Assembly: GCF_963693435.1 (NCBI RefSeq)
Contig: NZ_OY856306.1
Coordinates: forward strand, 248,001-312,000
Length of the DNA stretch: 64,000 nt
Reading direction: 5' to 3'
From: Pasteurella atlantica
GTDB taxonomy: Bacteria; Pseudomonadota; Gammaproteobacteria; Enterobacterales; Pasteurellaceae
The notes under the pieces are model-generated. The model worked only from the letters and a program-made list of their open reading frames with translations, ran no database searches and was not told the DNA's origin. Within the stretch, counting starts at the first letter, position 1. Each line of letters begins with the position of its first letter. A program made the position numbers and the translations under genes. Below, piece after piece: positions 1-7,828 of this stretch.

Positions 1-881
1 CAATAGATAATGATACTAAAGAAGTGATTGGAGACTTAACCAAACACGGAATGAAATTATTGATTGCCAAAGGTGGTTTTCACGGTTTAGGTAATGCACG
101 TTTTAAATCTTCGGTTAATCGTGCTCCCCGTCAAAAAACTAATGGTACAGAGGGTGAAAAACGAGATTTAATGCTCGAATTGATGTTACTTGCTGATGTT
201 GGAATGTTAGGTTTACCCAATGCGGGCAAATCAACCTTTATTCGTGCCATTTCAGCAGCCAAACCTAAAGTAGCCGATTATCCATTTACAACACTTGTTC
301 CAAGTTTAGGTGTGGCTCGTGTTAGCGGTGATCGTAGTTTTGTGGTTGCAGATATTCCTGGATTGATCGAAGGTGCTGCAGAAGGGTCAGGCTTAGGTAT
401 TCGTTTCTTAAAGCACTTAGAACGTTGTCGTATATTACTTCATTTAGTAGATATTGTGCCAATTGATGAAACAAATCCTGCAGATAATATTACCATTATT
501 GAATCAGAACTTTTTCAATATAGTGAAAAAGTTGCAGATAAACCTCAATGGTTAGTGTTTAATAAATGTGATGTTATTGGCGAAGAAGAAGCACAGCAAA
601 GAGCGAAAGAGATTATTGAACAAATTGGTTGGGAAGGAGATTATTACATTATCTCTGCAGCAACAGGTCACAATGTATCTACATTAACCAACAGCATTAT
701 GGACTTTATTGAAGCTAATCCTCGAGAAGTTGAAGAAGAGGAAAAAGCCAAAGAGGAAGTGGAGTTCAAATGGGAAGAATACCATAACCAAGCCATTCAA
801 AATCCAATTACTGAAGATGATTGGGATGACGATTGGACAGAAGAAGATGATGAAGGTGTAGAAATTATTTACCAACCTTAA
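1..881 (+). CDS. obgE: GTPase ObgE/CgtA, 5'-truncated by the window edge
   Basis: Obg-family GTPase that binds the large ribosomal subunit and acts in 50S assembly and stress control. The reading frame is open from the first complete codon at position 3, so the gene begins outside the window; the first in-frame ATG at 24 is internal. Visible are the end of the glycine-rich Obg fold ([15 protein letters not shown]), the G1 loop GLPNAGKS, switch region DYPFTT, G3 DIPGLIEGA and G4 NKCD. The C-terminal tail is strongly acidic ([13 protein letters not shown]), as in gammaproteobacterial ObgE. An intrinsic terminator follows the stop, so it is the last gene of its transcript. Confidence 0.97.
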   Translation, partial: IDNDTKEVIGDLTKHGMKLLIAKGGFHGLGNARFKSSVNRAPRQKTNGTEGEKRDLMLELMLLADVGMLGLPNAGKSTFIRAISAAKPKVADYPFTTLVPSLGVARVSGDRSFVVADIPGLIEGAAEGSGLGIRFLKHLERCRILLHLVDIVPIDETNPADNITIIESELFQYSEKVADKPQWLVFNKCDVIGEEEAQQRAKEIIEQIGWEGDYYIISAATGHNVSTLTNSIMDFIEANPREVEEEEKAKEEVEFKWEEYHNQAIQNPITEDDWDDDWTEEDDEGVEIIYQP

Positions 882-889
882 TATAAAAA

Positions 890-923
890 AATCCCTCTTA
901 TGGTCATCATTAAGAGGGATTTT
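890..923 (+). terminator. Intrinsic terminator of obgE
   Basis: Inverted repeat AATCCCTCTTA ... TAAGAGGGATT around a 10-nt loop, ending in a T run, starting 9 bases after the obgE stop codon. It isolates obgE from the CRISPR-Cas genes downstream. Confidence 0.8.
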
Positions 924-1017
924 GCAAATTTTCTTTTATATCTAACCGCTTGAGAATTTATGCTCTAACAGAATAAGGTCGCACTTGAAATTTGCCCCCC
1001 CCTCCTAACCTCCCCTC

Positions 1018-1077
1018 GCAAGCGGAGGGAGGAATTTTTTGTTTAGGTTGTACACCTGAATTCCCTCTTCCGCTTGC
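1018..1077. repeat. REP-like imperfect inverted repeat
   Basis: GCAAGCGGAGGGAGGAATT at 1018-1036 and its near-complement AATTCCCTCTTCCGCTTGC at 1059-1077 flank a 22-base loop (16 of 19 arm positions match). A C-rich tract (cccccccctcctaacctcc) lies just before. The arms resemble repetitive extragenic palindromes. The stretch 924-1289 holds no gene I can support: it contains this palindrome, a stray insertion-sequence end at 1136 and the leader of cas1. Confidence 0.5.
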
Positions 1078-1135
1078 ATAGGTATCTACACAAATCGAAC
1101 TGTGTTAAAATATGAAAATAATGAAAAATATATTT

Positions 1136-1156
1136 GGCTCTCCCAAAAATCAAGTG
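1136..1156 (+). mobile_element. Solo terminal inverted repeat of the ISL3-family element
   Basis: These 21 bases, beginning GGCTCTCCCAAAAATC, are identical to the outer 21 bases of the 26-bp terminal inverted repeat of the ISL3-family element at 53550-56040. No partner end or transposase lies nearby, and the inner sequence differs from both ends of that element. It is therefore a remnant of a lost copy, a fragment, or a target-like decoy. Confidence 0.7.
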
Positions 1157-1289
1157 TAAATTCTTACAAGAAAGTAACCGCTTATATAAAAAATAATACA
1201 TTTAAAAACACGAAATTTGTTTTAAATCATATTATTTTTGGTGGTTTATTATATGATGATAATGATTACTTTTTCCCGCAGGAGTTTAT

Positions 1290-2246
1290 ATGCAACCTAT
1301 TCAATCCTCTGCCCTTAAAGCTATTCTTCATTCAAAACGAGCCAATATTTATTACTTGGAATACTGCCGAGTAATGCAAAAAGATGGGCGTGTTCTTTAT
1401 CTTACAGAAAGCGATAAAGAAAACCTGTATTACAATATTCCTATCGCCAACACAACTTGCTTACTTTTAGGCACAGGGACTTCGATCACACAAGCTGCAA
1501 TGCGAATGTTAGCTCAAGCAGGTGTTTTAGTTGGTTTCTCAGGTGGTGGCGGAACGCCGTTATTGATGGCAAGTGAAATTGAATGGCTAACGCCTCAAAG
1601 TGAATATCGACCAACAGAATATGTTCAAGGTTGGTTATCTTGGTGGTTTGATGATAACAAGCGGTTAGATATTGCCAAAAATTTGCAAATTGCTCGTCTT
1701 GATTTCCTCGATGCTACTTGGTCAAAAGATAAAGATTTACGTCTATATGGATTTGACAGTAATAACGATCATATTAAAAACCTTATCTCCACCTATAAAG
1801 AAAAAATCCCCCAACAAACAAGCATAATGAATTTATTACAGCTTGAAGCCCGTTTAACAAAAGAGCTGTATAAATTAGCCAGTAAAAATACCCATTATAA
1901 CGGGTTTAGCCGTGATCACGATGGCTTAGATAAAGCCAATATATTTTTAAATCACGGTAATTATCTTGCCTACGGATTAGGGGCAACCACGGCTTGGGTG
2001 CTTGGTATTCCTCACGGTTTTGCAGTAATGCACGGTAAAACAAGACGAGGGGCTTTGGTATTTGATATTGCGGATATCGTAAAAGATGCGCTTATTCTTC
2101 CAAAAGCTTTTATTTGTGCTAGTGAAAATGCGACAGAACAAGATTTTCGTCAGGAGTGTTTAAATACTTTTACACAACATAAAGCCCTTGATGTGATGTT
2201 TAACACTATAAAAACATTAGCATTAAAAACAGATTGGGAGGAGTAA
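1290..2246 (+). CDS. cas1: CRISPR-associated endonuclease Cas1, type I-F
   Basis: Integrase subunit that, with the Cas2 part of the Cas2-3 fusion, inserts new spacers at the leader end of the array. The start ATG at 1290 has a good ribosome site (GCAGGAG). The 318-aa length fits subtype I-F. Metal-binding catalytic residues are visible: Glu in LLQLEARLTK and the His/Asp pair in IPHGFAVMHGKTRR and FDIADIVKD. The stop overlaps the cas3 start by one base (TAATG), so the two are translationally coupled. The gene carries a full DNA-uptake signal at 1657-1692. Close similarity to I-F Cas1 is clear; acquisition activity itself is inferred. Confidence 0.96.
   Translation: MQPIQSSALKAILHSKRANIYYLEYCRVMQKDGRVLYLTESDKENLYYNIPIANTTCLLLGTGTSITQAAMRMLAQAGVLVGFSGGGGTPLLMASEIEWLTPQSEYRPTEYVQGWLSWWFDDNKRLDIAKNLQIARLDFLDATWSKDKDLRLYGFDSNNDHIKNLISTYKEKIPQQTSIMNLLQLEARLTKELYKLASKNTHYNGFSRDHDGLDKANIFLNHGNYLAYGLGATTAWVLGIPHGFAVMHGKTRRGALVFDIADIVKDALILPKAFICASENATEQDFRQECLNTFTQHKALDVMFNTIKTLALKTDWEE
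1657..1692 (+). repeat. DNA-uptake signal sequence inside cas1
   Basis: Core ACAAGCGGT at 1657-1665 followed by TAGAT and, one helical turn on, AAATTTGCAAATT at 1680-1692. This is the extended Apl-type uptake signal of Actinobacillus-like Pasteurellaceae, here inside a coding region. Confidence 0.75.
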
Positions 2247-5200
2247 TGTTAGTCACCTTTATTTCTCAATGTGAAAAGAAAGCCCTCTCTCGTACTCGCC
2301 GTATTTTAGATGCTTTCGCTAATCGTATTGGCGATAATGTTTGGCAAACGGCGATTACAGAAGAGGGACTACTCGCCGTCAAGCAATTGCTACGCCAAAC
2401 AGCCAGTAAATCAACAGCGGTGAGTTGCCACCGAGTGCGAACTCGCCAACGTACCGAATTAATTTGGATTGTGGGAAATAAGAGAAAGTTTAATCATTTG
2501 GGGATTGTGGCGGTGAATAGAACCAAAAGGAATATTTTACACAATGAGTGGGAAAATGATTGGAAATATGCAAGTAGTATTCAAATTATTGCGACTATTG
2601 CTGCGTTATTGCACGATATTGGAAAAACGACACTTGGCTTTCAAGATAAATTAAAAAAAGGGAGTTTGCAAAGCGATCCTTATCGGCACGAGTGGATTTC
2701 ACTAAAATTATTTGAAGTAATGGTAGAAGGTTGTGAAACAGATGAACAATGGTTATCCCGTTTTACTGAGATAGATAAATGGTTATCTAAAAATAAAAGT
2801 ACTCTTAATAAAAGGTTACAACAATGTCATAGAGATACCACTCAATTAGGACAAATCCCCCCTCTTGCACAATGGGTGGCTTGGTTGATTATTTCCCATC
2901 ATAGATTTCCACCTTATAAAAAAGTGCGTTTATCACCAAAAGATAGAGAAGAATGCAGAAGTGAAGACAAGAAAATCAACCTCTCCGTGAGTTTGGAAAG
3001 ATATTATCAAAAATATTTATGTGCTTTTGACAATTGGGTCAAAGTTGAAAAAGAAAAATTTGACGAGATAGCTATCAAACAGCAAAATTCTTTTTGGAAA
3101 TTTAAAGAACAAGTAATGTGTAGTCCTGTTTGGCAAAAAGCCATTAAACGTTGGTCTAATAAGGCATTAAAAGACCCTGCTTTAATGCAATTAAGCCAAC
3201 AGGCTATTGATAATAAAAAAGCGATTGATGATACTTTTTTATTATATTTATCACGCTTATGTTTGATGGTGGCGGATCATAATTATTCTAGTTTGGGCGA
3301 AAAAGATAAAGATCGTCGTTTTAGTGGTGATAAAAACTTTAAAATGCTAGTCGCTAATACACAAAGAATATTTGTAGAAGATGAACCAATTTCAAAGCCT
3401 AATCAAACTCTTGATGAACATCTTATTGGGGTAGCAGCATTAACGGCAGGCTTTGCAAGAAAATTACCCATTATTGCAACGGCGTTACCAACATTAAAAG
3501 AGCAACAATCTTTATCCAAATTCACTGATATTTCAAGATTTAAGTGGCAAAATAAGGCTTATCAGCTCGCTCAACGTGTTCAAAAAGAGAGTGAAGAACA
3601 CGGTTTCTTTGGTGTGAATATGGCATCGACAGGCTGTGGCAAAACCATTGCTAATGCTCGCATTATGTATGGCTTAGCGGATCCCAAGAAAGGTGCTCGT
3701 TTTACTATTGCTTTAGGATTGCGTGTTTTAACCTTACAAACAGGACAAAGTTTTCGTAAGGATCTAGATTTATCCGCAGAGAAATTAGCCATTTTAGTGG
3801 GTGGACAAGCGAGTAAAGATCTATTTGAATTAAATCAACAAAATAATTCTCAAGACAAAAAAGAAGATGAAAAAGAGGGATTGTTAGGGAGTGAATCAAG
3901 TGAGGATATACTTAGCGAATGGGTAGATAGTCAAATTGATTATCAAGACTATGCTGAGCTTAATTTAGGTACAGTAATAGAAAATAAAAAAGTGCGAGAC
4001 TTGTTGTTTTCACCAGTTGTCACTTGTACGGTAGATCATATTATTCAAGCGAGTGAATGCAAGCGTGGTGGTCGCTATATAGCACCAATGTTAAGACTAC
4101 TTAGTAGTGATTTGATTTTAGATGAACCTGATGATTTTGACCAAAATGATTTGCCTGCTCTGTCTCGTTTAGTGCATTTGGCTGGGCTATTTGGTTCACG
4201 AGTTTTATTATCTTCTGCGACATTGACGCCTGATCTATTAATGGGATTATTTCAAGCCTATCAAGCAGGACGAGAGCTATTTAATCACAGTCAAAATAAA
4301 GGTAAGCCCAACATTGTTTGTGCTTGGTTTGATGAACAAAAAACTGCAATGAAAACAGTACAGTGTTCTAATATCAATGTTTTTACAAAAGAAAACCAGC
4401 AATTTATTGAAAAACGTAAAGATTTTCTCTCAAAACAAAAGGTTAGGCGTAAAGCTGATATTTTGCCGTTAGATTTAAGCTATAATCAAGAAAGACCTGC
4501 TCGTTTCTATGCCAACTTAGGACAGCAAATACTAAATGGTGCGATTAGTTTACATAATAATTATCATCAAATTGATCCTCAAACTAGTAAAAAAGTAAGT
4601 ATTGGCTTAGTTAGAATTGCCAATATTAATAATATTATTCCCATTGCTACACAATTATTTGCAAAAGCAGAAGTACCTGAGGATGTGCATATCCATTTGA
4701 GTTGTTACCATTCAAAACAACTATTGGTATTACGCAACGCATTAGAAACTAGATTAGATCGTATTTTACATCGTGATAAAGAAAATCCAGCAGCACTATT
4801 TGAGCATTCAGAAATAAAAAAAGCACTAAAACAAAGTCAGGTAAAGCACCATATTTTTATCATTTTAGCGACACCTGTTGCTGAAGTAGGACGTGATCAC
4901 GATTATGATTGGGCAATTGTTGAACCCTCTTCTATGCGTTCTATTATCCAACTCGCAGGACGTATTTGGCGACATCGTCCTGATAAAGTAGCTGAAAAAA
5001 CAAATATGTTGATTTTACAACATAATATTCGTTATTTTAAAAATCCAAATTCGACTATTTTCACTTATCCCGGATTTGAAACCAAACAGTTTAAACCTAC
5101 AAGCTATAATTTACAGGAATTATTAACAGCAGAACAATTAGCACAAATTGATGCAAAACCTCGTATTATTAAATCGACTAATGATGATATTAAAACCTTA

Positions 5201-5656
5201 AGTGATTTAGAGCATCAAGTTATGCAAAACTTACTTAATAATAATTCACTAAATTATGTTAATGCCTATTGGAACAAACAGACAACAGCCAACCGAGCAC
5301 ATATACATTTACAACTAATTAGCCCATTTAGAGCAGGTAAATCTGAAGAGGATTTTTTAATTATCCCAAATGATGAAAGTGAAGAGGGATATGATGTTTA
5401 TTTTGCAGAATCTGTGTATAAAAATGGTTTATCTGACGCAACATTGCAAGATAACATAATATCACCATTAGAGGCAGATTTCTCTCACCCTCAAATCAGC
5501 CCTTGGCTAGCAACAGGACTAGTTGAAGCACTAGAAGAGATACAAAAATCTTATCCTGATAAGAGTTTACGTTATTTGGCTACTCGTTTTTCTAGTGTTT
5601 CATTAGATGATAGAAAAGAGTGGCGGTTTAGTGAGTTTTTGGGGGTTGTTGGGTAG
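2246..5656 (+). CDS. cas3: Cas2-3 fusion: adaptation subunit plus HD nuclease-helicase, type I-F
   Basis: Executes target degradation after recruitment by the Csy complex and joins Cas1 for spacer acquisition. Domain order: Cas2-like part (about residues 1-95), HD nuclease with LLHDIGK (HD at residues 123-124), SF2 helicase with Walker A STGCGKT near residue 460, DEPD box near 625 and an SSAT motif, then a C-terminal region with an Arg-rich AGRIWRHRPD motif VI. About 1136 aa, normal for I-F. I chose ATG 2246, preceded by GGGAGGAG, over the TTG four codons upstream that falls within the Shine-Dalgarno region. It overlaps cas1 by one base. In most I-F loci csy1 follows directly; here a kinase gene on the other strand intervenes. 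Confidence 0.96.
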   Translation: MLVTFISQCEKKALSRTRRILDAFANRIGDNVWQTAITEEGLLAVKQLLRQTASKSTAVSCHRVRTRQRTELIWIVGNKRKFNHLGIVAVNRTKRNILHNEWENDWKYASSIQIIATIAALLHDIGKTTLGFQDKLKKGSLQSDPYRHEWISLKLFEVMVEGCETDEQWLSRFTEIDKWLSKNKSTLNKRLQQCHRDTTQLGQIPPLAQWVAWLIISHHRFPPYKKVRLSPKDREECRSEDKKINLSVSLERYYQKYLCAFDNWVKVEKEKFDEIAIKQQNSFWKFKEQVMCSPVWQKAIKRWSNKALKDPALMQLSQQAIDNKKAIDDTFLLYLSRLCLMVADHNYSSLGEKDKDRRFSGDKNFKMLVANTQRIFVEDEPISKPNQTLDEHLIGVAALTAGFARKLPIIATALPTLKEQQSLSKFTDISRFKWQNKAYQLAQRVQKESEEHGFFGVNMASTGCGKTIANARIMYGLADPKKGARFTIALGLRVLTLQTGQSFRKDLDLSAEKLAILVGGQASKDLFELNQQNNSQDKKEDEKEGLLGSESSEDILSEWVDSQIDYQDYAELNLGTVIENKKVRDLLFSPVVTCTVDHIIQASECKRGGRYIAPMLRLLSSDLILDEPDDFDQNDLPALSRLVHLAGLFGSRVLLSSATLTPDLLMGLFQAYQAGRELFNHSQNKGKPNIVCAWFDEQKTAMKTVQCSNINVFTKENQQFIEKRKDFLSKQKVRRKADILPLDLSYNQERPARFYANLGQQILNGAISLHNNYHQIDPQTSKKVSIGLVRIANINNIIPIATQLFAKAEVPEDVHIHLSCYHSKQLLVLRNALETRLDRILHRDKENPAALFEHSEIKKALKQSQVKHHIFIILATPVAEVGRDHDYDWAIVEPSSMRSIIQLAGRIWRHRPDKVAEKTNMLILQHNIRYFKNPNSTIFTYPGFETKQFKPTSYNLQELLTAEQLAQIDAKPRIIKSTNDDIKTLSDLEHQVMQNLLNNNSLNYVNAYWNKQTTANRAHIHLQLISPFRAGKSEEDFLIIPNDESEEGYDVYFAESVYKNGLSDATLQDNIISPLEADFSHPQISPWLATGLVEALEEIQKSYPDKSLRYLATRFSSVSLDDRKEWRFSEFLGVVG

Positions 5657-5800
5657 TTATTTTAAGTGTGGGAGTTGGTTCTGTTTTACTAAAGAAATTT
5701 ATAATTAAGAAAAGTAAGCATCAAAATTGTAAATTTCTAACTGAATATAACCGCTATATTTTATTAGTAATCAACGTAACCAATTGATATATAAATATAT

Positions 5801-5828
5801 TGTAGAGACAGGGCATGCCCTGTCTATG
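5801..5828. repeat. Short palindromic interspersed repeat, copy 1
   Basis: TGTAGAGACAGGGCATGCCC followed by TGTCTATG: a near-perfect palindrome centred on GCATGC. A second copy, inverted and slightly diverged, lies at 39412-39440 between rsfS and kdsC. Confidence 0.65.
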
Positions 5829-5833
5829 AAATA

Positions 5834-6006
5834 TTAAATTTGTTAATTTTTTATTTGAGCTACCCGCTATATTTATGCCTAATAATGTTTATGAGAATTT
5901 TCAAACCAAGCAACGGGCGGATATACGCAACTTGCTAAACTTATCCCTATGTCAATTAATATAATCTATTGATTTATTATTAGATTTTAAATATTATCTT
6001 GTTCTA
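5834..6006. repeat. Diverged intergenic repeat, long copy, next to the kinase gene
   Basis: Contains CTACCCGCTATATTTATGCC, then TAATAATG, and about 80 bases later ATTAGATTTTAAATATTATC. The same two blocks in the same order, but with the middle removed, occur at 56041-56131 beside the nested insertion sequences. The gap 5657-6033 between cas3 and the kinase contains only this repeat and the palindrome at 5801; no gene is supported there. Confidence 0.6.
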
Positions 6007-6033
6007 ATTAAAGTATGATTTTGCCCTATACTT

Positions 6034-7578
6034 TTACAAAGAAAACTTTATTTCATTGGCAAATTTTCCTTTAGTAATTTCCTCGTATTTCTTTACATCA
6101 TCAATGTTTAATCTATTAGCATCAAGTACATTTCTCATTAAATTTATAGATGGTTCCCGATTATATATATTTAAAGGAGTGCCAACAGGAGCGACCATAT
6201 AAACAAATTCCTCTAATTTTCTATATCTTTCAGGAAATTCATCACAATTAAGCTTTAAACTTTCTCCATCTTGTGTCTCAAAGTAACCATTTTTGGTATC
6301 TTCTAAACTAAGATATATTGACTTTTCTTTCCAAAAACGAGCAATATCTTCTTTTTCATATTGTGATTGAGATATATTCCCCTGATTATCATGTACTTTA
6401 AATCGTTCACTTGGATCTGCTACAATAAGAAAAAAATTTTTTTGTATTGCATGTTCATTTCTATATACAATCAATTTTTTAATACTCATTTCACAATTTC
6501 GAGTGATCCATTGGCTATCACCAATAGAATCTATTGTATTACAATCCCAGTCACCGCCCTCTAAATCCATCATCCAGAACTTTGATGGAATAATCTCATT
6601 AAAATCAGATAAAAACTTAGCAATCTTTTTCTTATCTGATGTTTCTTCAATATTGTTTATTTTTGTAAAGTTTTTTCTGATAAGATCATCCAGTTGGTAG
6701 ATAGCTTTCCAATAATCATGCTTATATTCCTTTTGTTTTTCAAAAAAAGTTTGAATATCTTTGAATGATTGTGGTCTATTTTGAGGATTATCTTGTAGAC
6801 AGTAACTAATAAAATTATCAATAATTTTTAAGCAATGATCTTTATTTGCATCTATTTTTTTACGGTTTTCTCCTCTCGTTGGTTCTCCTGTAAAATACCA
6901 TTGTATAGTTTGTGCAATAGCAAAATAATCCCAATTTTTTTCTGCATCCAACTTACTATTAAGCTGCTCTTTAGGTGCAAAACTCCAGTTTGCAAGTCTA
7001 TCAGATTTTTTTGTATTAGCATTTTTTACTAACACTTCAGGAAATTTAGCAATTCCCATATCTCCTAAAACAAATTCCTCTATATCACTATCAAAAAAGA
7101 TATTTTGTGGTTTTATATCTCTATGAATAATGTTATATGAATGCAAATGTTTAACTGCACTCATTAAATTTTTTAAAAGTTGTTTCCCATTATCGATATA
7201 CTTTACTGACAGAGACATTGATTTACAATTATTTTGTAATTTACTTTCATAGTATTTCATAATAACGATAAAATATCCTTCTCCATCGATTTCTATTTTG
7301 TCAAAATGATAGTATCTTGCCAAATTTTTATGAGTTGGAATTTGTTGCATACAAAAAAATTCATCTTTAAATCTTGCTTCTGATGAACTATCCATTTTTT
7401 TAAGAAATTTAATTGCAAATTTTTGTATTACTGAGTTTCCTTTTTTTTCAAAAAGAAAAACTAGACTATTACCTCCCTCACCTAATGGTTTCTTATAATC
7501 AAACCTCCCTATATTTGTATCAATAAATAGCTTTCTTTTTAATTTTTGAATTAAAGAATCGTTGTTTGTTGTTGTCAT
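6034..7578 (-). CDS. Hanks-type Ser/Thr protein kinase embedded in the CRISPR-Cas locus
   Basis: 514 aa. The N-terminal half is an apparently active protein kinase: glycine loop GEGG (33-36), Lys57 in AIK, HRD at 152-154 with Lys156 and Asn159, DMG in place of DFG (Asp173), APK in place of APE (201-203), and Arg268 in NRPQ. Residues 290-514 form a domain I do not recognise. No signal peptide or membrane segment is seen, so it is likely cytoplasmic. It converges on cas3 and diverges from csy1. It is AT-rich and I see no uptake signal in it. Stand-alone kinases with unknown C-terminal domains are known in several phage-defence settings; a defence or regulatory role here is inference from position only. 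Confidence 0.88.
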   Translation of the reverse strand: MTTTNNDSLIQKLKRKLFIDTNIGRFDYKKPLGEGGNSLVFLFEKKGNSVIQKFAIKFLKKMDSSSEARFKDEFFCMQQIPTHKNLARYYHFDKIEIDGEGYFIVIMKYYESKLQNNCKSMSLSVKYIDNGKQLLKNLMSAVKHLHSYNIIHRDIKPQNIFFDSDIEEFVLGDMGIAKFPEVLVKNANTKKSDRLANWSFAPKEQLNSKLDAEKNWDYFAIAQTIQWYFTGEPTRGENRKKIDANKDHCLKIIDNFISYCLQDNPQNRPQSFKDIQTFFEKQKEYKHDYWKAIYQLDDLIRKNFTKINNIEETSDKKKIAKFLSDFNEIIPSKFWMMDLEGGDWDCNTIDSIGDSQWITRNCEMSIKKLIVYRNEHAIQKNFFLIVADPSERFKVHDNQGNISQSQYEKEDIARFWKEKSIYLSLEDTKNGYFETQDGESLKLNCDEFPERYRKLEEFVYMVAPVGTPLNIYNREPSINLMRNVLDANRLNIDDVKKYEEITKGKFANEIKFSL

Positions 7579-7767
7579 ATATTATTCCTCTAGATTAATT
7601 TTAAAAGTTAATTATCTCCATTAACCGAAACCCTTAATATATTTATTCTAAATCCATCTACTCGATGGGTTATCTAATTTTATTTATATAACTTTCTAAG
7701 CCATCTCTACGATGTGCATACATAATAAAGAATTTTGCAACTTTTTCAAATATTATATATATAACGG

Positions 7768-7797
7768 TTGATTATTTTGTTGGTGTATGATTATAAT
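7768..7797 (+). promoter_or_regulatory. Likely sigma-70 promoter of the csy operon
   Basis: TTGATT at 7768-7773, an 18-base spacer and a consensus TATAAT at 7792-7797, about 32 bases ahead of the csy1 start codon. It implies that the interference genes are transcribed independently of cas1-cas3. Confidence 0.6.
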
Positions 7798-7828
7798 ATG
7801 CTTAAAGTTTAAACAAAGGAGAACCCAA

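Noticed and set aside
1102-1374. 90-aa frame ahead of cas1
   Set aside because: It overlaps the start of cas1 in another frame, contains the IS terminus, has no ribosome site and no recognisable family.
2234-2245. TTG start for cas3 inside the end of cas1
   Set aside because: That segment is the Shine-Dalgarno sequence for ATG 2246.
7787-7828. Upstream ATG as start of csy1
   Set aside because: It lies upstream of the TATAAT box of the csy promoter, lacks a ribosome site and adds unsupported residues.
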